From Larus michahellis (lineage: Eukaryota > Chordata > Aves > Charadriiformes > Laridae), in assembly GCF_964199755.1 (NCBI RefSeq), contig NC_133906.1, forward strand, positions 17,395,378-17,459,377: a stretch of DNA of 64,000 nucleotides, read 5' to 3'. The first letter of the stretch is position 1, and each line of letters opens with the position of its first letter. Positions 48,301 through 59,160 of this stretch are shown in pieces. The translations under genes and the position numbers were made by a program. The notes beneath the pieces were generated by a model. The model searched no databases. It was not told where the DNA came from and saw nothing but the letters and a program-made list of their open reading frames with translations.

Positions 48301-49295
48301 GAAACCATTAACGAGGCTCACGGAGCTTTTTCTTCCTCACCTTTGATTTGACCTGATCGGTATCTTTGCCGCTTAAAAGACAAGCATTTGAGGGAAGAGT
48401 GGGACAGTTCTGTTTCTACCTTTCCGTCTCTGGTTTGTAAATTCTGGTCGTGATTTTCCGTGTCCAACTGCATTTGCTGTTTGCAGCAGTAAAAGGCTGC
48501 ATGATCATGCAAGCAAAATTGCACGTTAGCCCTTGGATTGCTTGTGAACCGGTTGCGAAGGCTGAGACTGAAAGCTGCCGGTGGGATTTGGATACCAATT
48601 CCCCATTCAAATTAATCCAAATCCCTTCGGCAGTTCTGGTGATCTCAATAAATGAGGTTTTTCTGCCAGTGACTTCGAATGCAGAGGCTGCCATGAGATT
48701 GGCCATGGAAGCAGCATGGCTTTTATCTCACTCCGTGACCTAAATTCCTAGATAAGGTATTCTTTATTGTCTGGGAGCCCTTCGGAACAGGCCGTGACTT
48801 CTGCAGGTTTATCCCAACTGCTGATTTCTCAACCACTCTTTTGTATAGAGGAAAAGAGAGGGAGCGCTTCCCAGTGGCCCCAGGTGTGCATCCATGGGGC
48901 AGTACGGACACTAAAGGAGGGAACAGGGAGGAAAGGGCTGTATAACTACATGCCATGTCACCGCGTCCAACGCATCCCGTTTATTTCCCTCTGGTAGGAC
49001 TGCAGGCTCCCTCGGCAGCTCTCGGTCGCCTTCTGGGGACCCGCGGGGCTGTTGCAGCAGCCGACGCCGGCAGCAGCGGGGCGAGGGGCTGCCCCACACA
49101 CCGGCTCCTTGCCCAGCCCGCCCAGAGCGTCCGCGGGAGATGGATGGTGTTACACAGCTGCAAAACTGCCTTATCCCGGGAGCTGTTGCAGCAGTTAATT
49201 GCCCAGCGACTTCACAGGGGCTGACGTGCTCGTTCCCAACAAAGGTGATGGTGGAGAAGGGGAGGGCTGTGCTTTTCAAGATAGGATTTATCGAG
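45376..49295. other. Intergenic DNA between two CR1 copies
   Basis: No supported gene. 45645-45800 vaguely resembles an old reverse-orientation CR1 body fragment, but too weakly to annotate separately. 47.0-47.8 kb is AT-rich with homeodomain-type ATTA words and could be conserved non-coding sequence, which needs alignment to judge. Confidence 0.5.
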
Positions 49296-49592
49296 TCTGG
49301 GGCCAGACTCTTTTCAGTGGTGCCCAGTGACAGGACAAGGGGCAACAGACACAAACTGGAACACGGGGAATTTCATCTCAACGTGAGGAAAAACTTCTTT
49401 ACTTTGGGGGTGGCAGAGCCCTGGCACAGGCTGCCCAGGGAGGTGGGGGAGTCTCCGTCTCTGGAGACATTCCAAACCCGCCTGGACGCGTTCCTGTGCC
49501 ACCTGCTCTGGGTGACCCTGCTCTGGCAGGGGGTTGGACCGGATCATCTCCAGAGCTCCCTTCCAGCCCTGGCCATTCTGTGATTCTGTGAT
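49296..49592 (+). mobile_element. CR1 LINE 3' fragment with ORF2 tail
   Basis: The longest CR1 copy in the window, plus orientation. It starts 'gccagactcttttcagtggt', continues 'gacaggacaaggggcaacag', 'aacttctttactttgggggt', 'ggcacaggctgcccagggag' and 'tggagacattccaaacccgc', and ends 'attctgtgattctgtgatt'. The frame is still open and reads the C-terminal end of CR1 ORF2 (the [19 protein letters not shown] and [20 protein letters not shown] motifs of the region behind the reverse transcriptase). It is 5'-truncated and not autonomous. Confidence 0.95.
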
Positions 49593-49817
49593 TGCCTGGG
49601 TCCTGGGCACAGAAGGCCTGACCCTGGCAAGGCAGAAAAGCTTTGCAAGGCATCGGATGTGTGGGGAAAGGGCCTGGGAGCTGGCTCTGTTGGTGGCCTG
49701 GTGGGATGAGAAGGTGTTTGGGTGGCGAGTCATAAGCTCATGTGCTGTGGACCAGCCCTGCACTGAGAATAGTCACCTGTGGTTCTGCAGTAACGGAAAC
49801 AGCAGCTTGATATAACG

Positions 49818-49823
49818 GTTTTA
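49818..49823 (-). terminator. Minus-strand poly(A) signal (candidate)
   Basis: Plus-strand TTTATT reads AATAAA on the minus strand. It is the first such signal that I found downstream of the 326-codon minus-strand frame, about 2 kb after its stop codon. It may end that transcript. Confidence 0.4.
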
Positions 49824-51784
49824 TTTGTTTTCTCTGTCAAAAGCAGTGATACATGCAGTTGGCACAAGACTTGCTAGGCATTGGTGTCATAAACATTCAC
49901 ACAGAGAGAAACTAAAACGTCAGCAGGGCAATGAGGACAAGCATCATTGAATCCCGGCGTTAACCTGAGAAGGAAGGGAAAGATGCGGAGGCAGAGCAGG
50001 CCGGCACCTCCCTGATCCAGCTCTCTCCATTGGCTCTGACAAATGCTGGAGCCGCCTTCACTTTTGTTCTTGCCACGGGGTTAGTTCAAAAACGAAGACG
50101 AGAAGCAGTTCAGCTCCACAGCGCTAATGAGTTTCAACAGGAGAAGAAATATTTGAGGTAAGAGATGTGGGAATGAGAAGCTTGAATATGCTCACCTTTT
50201 GATCCTCGGGCGTATTTACACTCGTGTTGGTACTGAGCAGAAGTTGCCTTCTGATTTAGTCTGCTTGAGGGTGGTTGAGAAATCGCTTGTGAGCCTTTGT
50301 ATAATTGCAGCTTTCCGGTGGTATTTCCCACCTTAACCGCGGTTGAACAAACAGCCTGGTCCCTCTGCTCTCCTCTGTGCCAAAAAGATGTATTCCCAGT
50401 AGTAGTAGTAATAATCACGCTAGTATTGCTTTGCAGTTTTCTCACCTCCTTCTCTTGTCTGGCTACGGAGAGTGCCGTAGTGCGGTACCAAACGCGGGTG
50501 CGCGCGGCCGTCCTGCCTGCAGCAGACGCTTCTCTGGGTGGAGATGTCTCCGCGCAGCAGCGAGGGATGGCCGTGGCCACGTGCTCACCGCACCACGCTG
50601 GGACCGCGCAGCAGCGCAGGAATGCTTCTCTTCCTACGGGCACCCCGTGCAGCACTAACATCAGCTGCATTGGCTCATACGCGTGGTGTGCTGGGGGGTT
50701 GTAACATGCACGTGTGGGTTTTTCACGTTGCGGTCTCACAGCAGCAGGCGAAGCCCAGACAGCAGCGTTAGCACGGCCAGGTAGGCGAGAACACAGAAGC
50801 ACAGATAGGAAGGGAAACCCAGAAATGATTGTTTTACGTTCGAGTCCCGTGAAGGCCAGCCCGGCGTCCCCAGGCTGTCCCTCAGCCGAAGCTGCTCTCC
50901 GCGTGGTGCCGCTGAGCCTGCGGAGCCCCCGCGAGCTCCTGGGGCTCCCACACCCCCGCAGCACACGCTGGGGGTGCCCACAGTGCACGGCCCGGCTGGT
51001 GCGGGGGCGACGGGGCAGAGACCAGCGCGACACCGGGGTTTTTTAGAGGTGGCATCACAGGTTGTTACAGCTCCAGGAGAGCCGCAGCGCTGGCGCCTGG
51101 CTCTCCTCCTGCCAAGGGTGAATCAAGGAGTGACGGTAACAGGGTTGTGCCAGGGTAAGCAAGAGGAAACCCCCCACCTGGAGGAGTTTTGATATTCTCG
51201 ATGTTGCCCTCTAGCAAATCCTCATAAAAGACTTCTTATATTTTTTTAAAGATATTTCTTTGCGGTACTGCACTAACAGGTGACCTACCCAGGGTCATTC
51301 TGGTGTTGACGGTGATCTATAGCGGGTCTCCTAGTGAACGTATGTGTCACAGAGAGCACACGCAGGATTGTCCAAGCATCGGTCAAAATGTTCCTTTCAG
51401 AATAACTTTACCCAGGTGTGGGCAACATCTGGCTGTTTGGCATTTGCCGGAAAACACCAGTAGTCTGATGTTCCCACAGATCTCTTCTCCTCCAGAGCAG
51501 ATGGGGTTTATATTCTCTGCTTTTCTCCGTGCTCAGGGCAGTTCTGGGCAATAGGTGGGGGGAGATGCTTTATGAGCTGTTGCCTTTCCAGAATGAGAAT
51601 CAGTTGCTGTTTCCTTAGTGGATGAGACTCTGAATTGTGCCTTTGCCCACTGACGGGGGATATGATGGGTCGCTAAAGTCTGCCCGACTTGCATGCACAT
51701 TCAAGCCATGTTTTCTGTGTAAGGACTCCAGGGAGAGCTTCTAGTTATTTCTTGTGAATAAAATTATTCTGAGCAGCTACTTCT

Positions 51785-52765
51785 TCACACTTCAGCAATG
51801 GCTGGGAGCAAACAAGCTTTTACCTTTGCTTCTTTCCAGATGCATCTGTGCTCTGAAATCCAGTTATGGATCACGGCTTTTTTAGCTACCTGGAAGCACT
51901 CAGAGTATCTCTGCTTAGTGGGGACACCCCCCGTTGCATTTTTGTCACATTGAGGAGTTTCTCTCCCTTCTTTTTCATTGGCGCCTGCTGCATTGAACAA
52001 ACAACTCTGCTTCCTTACAGAGCAGCACAAGACTGGGTTTCCCAGCAGCTTCCCTCTGGCTGAGCACGGCGAAGGCTCCTCACCAGCGATGAACACGGAG
52101 CCGTCTTCTTTCTGACTCGGCTTACTTGCTAAAACTGCTCCCTCCTCTCCTCTGGGACACCTCAGCTCTGAGCAGACCACTTCTTTCTGCACTGGTCTTG
52201 GGGAGGGAAGTCTTGGAAAACTGAACACTCGCGGCGAGTTGGGGTTCCCTGTGGCTTTGTCTTTCATGGTTGGGGGATGAAGTTCACTGTTGGGGGAGGA
52301 AGAGCTGCACTGGGAGTAACCGGTGCTGGAGCTTTTACCGTACAAAGAAGCCTTGGAGGAGCAGAGCTTTCCTGCATGGGTGTAAATCTGTGCCAGGGGG
52401 TCCTCTCTGGACCAGAAGTTGGCTTCCGCGGGGGTGACTTTTCTCAGCGGCACCACATTTGAGATGAAATTGGTCAATTTACATTTTGACATTTCCTGCT
52501 GTGAAGGGGACCATGACCTGTCATCAAGGGTCTTCGGGGTTTTTCTGTCCTGAACCTTACGGATGCTTTCAGGAAGGCCCGGGAAGGTGGGTCTGGCGAG
52601 GTGGCAGATGGATTGAGCGTAGTCATCACTGGAGTACGCGTCTGGGCTGGCTGCAGTGCTTCCAGTGCGCTTTGGGTTGCTGGTTGAATCTTCCATCGCT
52701 TCCTCGTGGGTTTCCCGTATGGTTGGGAGAGGCTTTGAAAGATTCAGTCTTATCCGGGGTGCCAT
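51785..52765 (-). CDS. Unrecognised 326-aa protein, probable terminal coding exon
   Basis: I do not recognise this protein. The frame runs from ATG at 52765-52763 (MAPRIRLNLSKPLPTIRETH) to a stop at 51785, ending LLPAIAEV. The ATG lies 2 nt after a good minus-strand acceptor (ctgttctttgcag; AG at 52769-52768) and has an optimal context (gccATGG after splicing). The protein is Ser/Pro/Lys-rich and probably disordered for residues 20-285, with a Ser cluster at 145-158. Residues 98-130 (NFISNVVPLRKVTPAEANFW) and especially the C-terminal 289-326 (helical, with Trp302, Trp310, and EHRCIWKEAKVKACLLPAI) look like conserved short segments. No signal peptide, membrane span or enzyme motif is seen. 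It could be the only coding exon of a two-exon gene, or a chance frame; length, acceptor and Kozak placement favour a gene. Confidence 0.62.
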   Translation of the reverse strand: MAPRIRLNLSKPLPTIRETHEEAMEDSTSNPKRTGSTAASPDAYSSDDYAQSICHLARPTFPGLPESIRKVQDRKTPKTLDDRSWSPSQQEMSKCKLTNFISNVVPLRKVTPAEANFWSREDPLAQIYTHAGKLCSSKASLYGKSSSTGYSQCSSSSPNSELHPPTMKDKATGNPNSPRVFSFPRLPSPRPVQKEVVCSELRCPRGEEGAVLASKPSQKEDGSVFIAGEEPSPCSARGKLLGNPVLCCSVRKQSCLFNAAGANEKEGRETPQCDKNATGGVPTKQRYSECFQVAKKAVIHNWISEHRCIWKEAKVKACLLPAIAEV

Positions 52766-52767
52766 GG

Positions 52768-54463
52768 CTGCAAAGAACAGACCAGACATGATCAGCATGT
52801 GAAAGTCAGGTAAAGAAATTCAGGGCTTGTTTCTGTGGAGTCCGTGCTACCTCAGCCACCTCGTGTTTTCTTCTGGCAAACAGTGGTGTTTAGAGCAACT
52901 GCATTTTTAAAGTTTGCTGGCGGTACTTCTATATCCATGGCTTCATACCCATGTATACAAAAGAAGCCAAGTGATTAAGTGCAGTAGAAAATTAAAGGTT
53001 CGTTAAAGAGATCAGCAGCGGCGCTCCCTTCTGAAGCAGCGCAGGGGGCCGGCAGCCGCAGCAGCGTGGTGCAGGGACGCTGGCTCCTCTCACTGTCCGG
53101 CTGTACCAGCAAGGGACAAACTACTCTCCTTACTCAATACCCCCCCGCGGGTTTGTTCGCTGTAACAGGGCTCTGACTTCACGTAGTGTCCGAACAGGCG
53201 AGAGCTGATCTCAGCAGGAGAGGAGCTGACCTGCCCCCATGGGGACCGTCCCTGAAATAGTGACGTTACAGCTGATCTCTCCCAGAAGCCGTAGGTGACA
53301 GTGTACAAACGTGTTCATTTTTGTCTCTGCCAGTGGTTCACAAACGTAGTTATGGAGTGGTAGAGCCTTCCCTAAATACTTACGTAGAGTCAAAGGGATT
53401 TAATTCATGTCCCTTATATTCAAATAGCTATCCTCAGCTTTTTTTAGGATGGATTTCCATCAAATTTCTCCCACTAATCAAGTAAACCTTTTTGTACAAA
53501 TATTTCCTGTTACAGTGTTTGCAAACTGGACTGATTTTTTCTTTTTCCCCTCTCCAAATACTCTCCCCTGTGCTTTGCTTATCTCCCCGTCTGGCAGAAA
53601 GGACCACATAGTCTGGATCCATTTTTATTTTTTCTTTACTATCCCCCTCCAATGGAATTTGTATGTGGATAATCTGCCGACACAATATAGCTTTGTTGTG
53701 TGACTAAACACGAAAGTGCTTTGCTGGCTATTTTAATGCCTTGCTTGTCATTGCTGGAGATAAATCTGGCTTTGTTGAACCTCCCTGCGAAGCTGCAGCT
53801 CCCGTTCGGAGCACCACGAGCAGCTCGCGCCGAGCCCGGGGCAGAGCTCGGGGGTGCCCATCCCTCCGCAGCCGCTGCTGGCTTTTACTGGTTTCCGTCT
53901 CAGGTGCTATCGGTAAAGTCAGCCAAGCTGGGATTTGCTGGGCTGAGAGCAGGACGTGCTTGTTTTAAAGCTTATGGCCTTTTTATTTCCTTTTTTTTTA
54001 TCCTGTCTGCTCCTTTCTTCTCATTTTTTTAAGCATTAGGGCTTGCTCCTCCGCCTTCCTTCCCGCCCCTTGCCCAAGCTCGGCTCAGTCACCCACCCGT
54101 CCTGCCCCGGCATCGAGGGGGCAGCCGGATGCTTCAGATAATGTCGTGTTAACTTATGATAGCGCTAATCGTTAACTAAGTCCTGTTAACGTGCCCTTCC
54201 TCCGGAAGGAAATTAAATTACCTATTTACAATAAAACTCTTCCGATGAGGTGGCTCGGTGCCAGCCCGGACGCCATCCCCTTCACCGAGGTCACCTTCCC
54301 ACCCACCATCCTGCCGGCACGCAGACAGCGGGACCCCCCCAGCCCCGCGGCCTCCCCTCCTGGCCACGCCTGGAGCATCCTGCACCCATCCTGGCTCCTT
54401 CCCAGCAATATTTGGGAGGCAGCCCGCCTCCAGACCCCAGCTTTGGCGACGGCCTCCCCTTAC
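52768..54463 (-). other. Inferred intron of the minus-strand gene
   Basis: Bounded on the minus strand by a strong donor (gcgcag|gtaagg, GT at 54463-54462) and the acceptor ctttgcag (AG at 52769-52768). The pairing is inferred; other donors are possible. The plus strand here shows only short frames. Confidence 0.4.
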
Positions 54464-55260
54464 CTGCGCTGCTGCCGGGTGCGGAGGGACGGGCGGCCTT
54501 CAGCTCCCGCGTCTCTCCCTCTCCCCGTTTTCAGGGCAGAATATGTGCTGTCTAAAACTAACCCGAGCATCAGGCTCCCTGCCTACAGTCAGCTGATTCC
54601 GCTGCCTGTTTTGTTGCTGTTGCTAAATATAGCCCGCTGGCTGCCTGCCCTGCTGAGAGCCCGCATCTGGCCAACGCCGCGCGGCATCGGCACAGCGAAC
54701 GGGCACCGGGGAGGCAGGGCCACCCTGTCCCCAACGGGACGGTCACACCAAATCCCTGCCGCTCCGCTGCCTTCTTGTATTTCCCCCTGTGTGAAAGGTG
54801 AGCGCGGTGCCGGGGTCGTGCCGCAGGAGGGGCTGCCGGCACTCTGAGCTGGGGGGGTGTGTGAAAAGAGAGGACATAGTACCGTCATATTTCATTGCTG
54901 AACGGTGAATCCTTGCATTTTGAGCTGCTTTTGCTCCTTCTCTGCCTCATTTCACAAGCAACGTTCACGCTGCTTTGGCAGGTTTGCCCAAGAGGGCGGG
55001 GGGGTGCTTGCAGCATCCTAATCGCCGCTCGCCTCCCTCCCCGCTCCCAGTGTTGTGCCGAGCCGTGCACCCAGAGATGCGGTGGCACCGGCAGCCCTGT
55101 CCCCCCTCCGGCTCCCGGCTCCAACACCCCTCTCCCCGCGGCCCCCGGCATCGCCCCGCTGTGTCTCGCTGAGCCGGCGCCCGCCGAGCCAGACCACGGC
55201 AGTGCGTGACGGCAAACTGCTTCGCCAGGAGGAGCGGGCGACCTCGCGGGTCTCTGGGCA
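54464..55260 (-). promoter_or_regulatory. CpG-rich stretch, candidate promoter and 5' exon of the minus-strand gene
   Basis: This stretch is markedly richer in GC and CpG than its flanks and ends on the minus strand in a near-consensus donor (cag|gtaagg). No ATG lies in the 95 nt before that donor on the minus strand, which suits a non-coding first exon. Long open frames on both strands (for example 54191-54847 plus) follow from the low stop frequency in GC-rich DNA. Confidence 0.4.
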
Positions 55261-57170
55261 GCAGGGATTTGTCTTTGTTTTCCGGTTTATTAACACACTG
55301 CAAACTGGTTGCAATCCCAGGACAACCCCAGTATCCCTCTCCTGCAGCATCACGTTGGGTGGGGAGGTGAGTTGTTGTTTTGCAGCAGAACCTCCCTTCT
55401 GCTTTTATTTCCCAGCTCTGACCTCAGAGGGAGCCCCGATGGCTGCTGTTCGTTAGCGGGGAATAGCCACGCTGCCCAACACCCCTGGGTGACCAGGGAC
55501 AGGAGCGTGACTGCCCTTCTGAACCTTGCTGCTCCCCATACGACTCTCCTGAGCTGCTTGGAGGGATGGAAAGAAAAGCAGAAATCCTAGATTAAAAATC
55601 ACTGCTTTTGTTTTAGCACAAATATTCTCAGTGTTGCCAGCGTTCAGGCTGGAATTGGCTCTGGCTGCTGATCTGGTCCCCCAAGCCCACATTCATCATC
55701 CAAGCTCTCTCTTTATCTCCAGTGGAAAGAAATAAGCAGCTCAAAAGACTTGTGCATCCCTTCAGGAGACGGTTCAAAGCAGAGATTATTTGCTTTCTGG
55801 AGACATCCATTGCTTGGCATTTAAATATAAAAGGTGTGCAAGCTTAAGCTGTTTGTCTGGACTTCTGATGCCAAACAGATGAATGTAGCTCAACCTTCAC
55901 GCATTGAATTTGCTAACAGCCATGACCAGCTGGGATCATTCAGTAGTAACAACTTACAGCTTAGATTTCTCCTTCTTGCTTGCAGGCACCATAATTACCG
56001 TTAAATGGAGGAAAAAAAAAACACCTTAGACCCCAGATACTGTAAGCAGCTGCAGTACAAAGCTTGGGAAGCCATTTCATGAGGAAACTCACTGATCTGG
56101 CAAAAAAAATTCCACATGCGATGTGCATGGATACATTCTCTTTATAAAGCTCTTTGAGGTCGTTCCCTTCTCCTGGAAATTCCCTCCTCCCGGCTGGAGA
56201 TGTCTCCTCAACAGCCGCATGGTCCGATGGAGCAAGTAGAACCGTGGCCGTGCAAGGTGCCAGGCTGGCCGTGGCCACCCCCTCTGCGATGGCAGCGGAA
56301 TTAGGAAAACATCATCTCCAGGGCAATTTCAGGCTCGGGGTTGGGTTATCAGATGTCTAACAAGGTTGGGGCCTCTCCTAAAGCTTTTCCATATCGTCAC
56401 CCCTCTGCATGGTTTTGGGGGTGTCACGGCAGCCTCCCCTGGGAGGACGGGGCTGCCGAGACCTTGCACCCGCCCGAGAACTTCTGAAGTGATCAAGGTC
56501 CTCACCAAATGTGGTCAGGTAAGATGTTTCTTTATGAAACTACACTAAAAATCTGGGTTTGCAATAAAAATCCCTCCTATCTATTGAAATTAGTTTCTTT
56601 TAGAAGTTTGGTGTTGCTGTAGGAAAATCACATTTACTCGAATCGCTGTTATTGGAATTACTCAGTAATTACCCAGTATAACTTATTTGTTTTCTATCAT
56701 CTTTTTTACATTGTTGATGATATGAAGATTAAAATATAAATTTAAAAATACCAGATACAGCTTAAAAAGTAGCTATCATTAACCAAATATAAATTACAGG
56801 AATACCTCTTTTTTTTCCTTTATCTCAACCACAGTTCAGTTTCCTCCTTCCTCAAGCGGCTGCTCAAAACACGTTAATTAAAAAAGAAGATGCACCTTTG
56901 AGCGCTGGTTTGTCTCTTCACAAAACTGCTGTAGGTTTCTTCCCAGCCCTTCTGAGGATGGCTCTGGTGAAACCATCCCGGTCTCCTGTACTTATACTCC
57001 CCCGAGAGCGCGGTGAATCAGCATTCCTGAGTGCGTGAGAACCGTAACCAAATGGGATTAATGGCAAAAGAAAACAGCAGCAGCGGCGCCCGAGCTGCCA
57101 AGGAACACACGAGTTATTAATTCTGCAAGGCTTGGTTGATCTAAACACTGCAGAGTTAATTTTTTGTTGC

Positions 57171-57195
57171 TTTGTTTGTTTGTTTGTTTGTTTGC
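57171..57195 (+). repeat. (TTTG)n microsatellite
   Basis: Six tandem TTTG units followed by 'ctagc' and a T-run. Simple sequence in intergenic DNA. Confidence 0.93.
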
Positions 57196-59091
57196 TAGCT
57201 TTTTTTTTTCCGTGCTTCCAGTTTTGGGCAAGCCTTGTGTTCAAACGGCTGAGCAGAGTTGCACAAGTGCAACAGGCAACTCTCCTTTGGGCATTTTTGA
57301 AGCTGGTCGATGCTGGGATAAACAAACCAATTAATCTTTGGGAGCCTTAAATGAATACCGCAGTCAACTCCCATTTTGAGTATTCTCAGGAAAAACACTC
57401 TTAATGCCAAACGGGGGCTGTGGGACGGCAGCAGCGCTGCTGCCGAAAGCCACCGTCCACCTGATGGGGCACGAGCACCGCCAGGGCTGCTTCATAAATA
57501 ACTTCTGCTTCGGAATATTGCAAGGAATATTTATGTGGGGGGAGTGGGAGGGGAGGGAATCATCTCATGCTTTCCAGAGTAATGAATCTGTACAGGAAAG
57601 GTAAAAGAGTACCAGCCCCTCCAGCCCGGTTTGGCAAAGCCATACCCCCGCGGGAGCCGGGGAGCCGCTGGCCCCACTGCCTGGATGGGGTCCGACGCGG
57701 TGGCACCGATGTGACAGCTCAGTGATGCCACGCTGCTGCTCTACTTGTGCCTGCGGTGACACAGCCGAGCCCTGGGCACCGGGGCACGGGCATCACTGCC
57801 TGGGCTGCGGCAGCAAAGTCCCAGTTTGAAAGAAATCCCAGTTTTGGAGCTCCCGCACTGGGAGGCCGTGCCTGCTGCCAAAACCAGGTCAAAAAGACAC
57901 TAAACAGAAGGTCCTTTCCCTTCACTTTGTGATTACAAGGTCTCCAAAGGGACATTTAGGGTGCCAATTTCAAGCATTCCCAGTAACCAGTAGAACTGTA
58001 AATTCACTTTTTTTATAACTTTCTTTTTCTTTTACTTTTTATCAAGCAGTTTTTGGCCTGGTTGGAAGTTCTCTGCCTCTGCCCCTCTCTGCCCTCTGCT
58101 CCTCCTGGAGCAGCCGCAGCGCCCAAAGGCACCGGCATCCCAAAGGGACGGCCACCAGCCCACAGACATGGTCCTGCCACACTCCTGCCACCAGAAACAA
58201 GGCTTTTTGGGTAAACTAGCAAGTATTGTGACTGGCGCATGATTGGAAAATGCTGCCACTTTGCTCCCTTGCTGCGAGACAGTACCTAAACCCATGTCAG
58301 AGCGTGCCAGGAAGGGAGCGGCGTTACTGCCAGGCTTTGCCGTAGCGTCGGCTCTTGCTGGGGACGGATACGGGGTTAGCGTGACCCTGAGCCTCTCCGT
58401 GCCTCGGTGCAGTGAGCTGCTTCTCTCCAGCATGTTTGTCATTAAAAGTTTGGGAAAGGAAAACAGTTTGACCCAATTTCTGCCAGATTCCAGATGATTG
58501 GTTTCGTGTCCTCCAATTACATCCCCCAGCCCGCTAACCTCCAGTGTATTACAGCAAGCAGCCGCTCCGGTACACAGCGAAGATATTCCCGTGAAACATT
58601 AATGAGCTGTTTTCCTATTAACTAGACGGGGCTGGGTTAGAAATGTCGCACCCACAGCTGTTGCCTTGACGGCAGCTCACATGGTAACTGGCTTTCCTGC
58701 GAGAGACGTCCCGGTTGCTGTGCAGACTGCGTTACTGCCGCCCGTCGCCGATTAGCACAAGGCTGGTGTGCAGGAGCTGAGCTCTGCGGCTGGCTGGGAA
58801 CACTGGTGGAGACCTCCGGGGAGGCTCGGAGTGATTTAGGCACTCCGTTTCCTTGGGATTTCAATTAAGCTTGGAGAATGACTCCAGGGAGCCTTTGCTG
58901 GGAGTTTCTAGGCCCTGCTGGTGTCAGGGGTCTGCAGCCTGGCTCTCGTCGTCGCCGGCTCCCGCGGCCGGCAGAGCTCGGTGCCACGTGGGCTTTATTT
59001 TTAAAGTACTTTGGAGTCTCAGAACGTGCAAATGGTGGAGGCTGCTCGCTGGTGACTTCCCGTGGGAATTCAGCCCAGGATATTTATTTGA

Positions 59092-59160
59092 AATAATATA
59101 AATATTTTCATATTTATATATGAATTTATATATATATTGATATTTCATATTTATATTATT
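59092..59160. repeat. AT-rich inverted repeat with nested hairpin
   Basis: aataatataaatat at 59092-59105 is the exact reverse complement of 59147-59160. Inside, tcatat (59108-59113) pairs with atatga (59118-59123). The whole 69 bp is almost entirely A/T within GC-richer flanks. Confidence 0.88.

Noticed and set aside
49140-49583. 147-codon plus-strand frame as a host gene
   Set aside because: Most of it is the ORF2 tail of a CR1 retrotransposon, with a short extension into unique DNA.
54191-54847. 218-codon plus-strand frame
   Set aside because: It lies in CpG-rich DNA, where long frames occur by chance on both strands, and overlaps the candidate promoter of the minus-strand gene.
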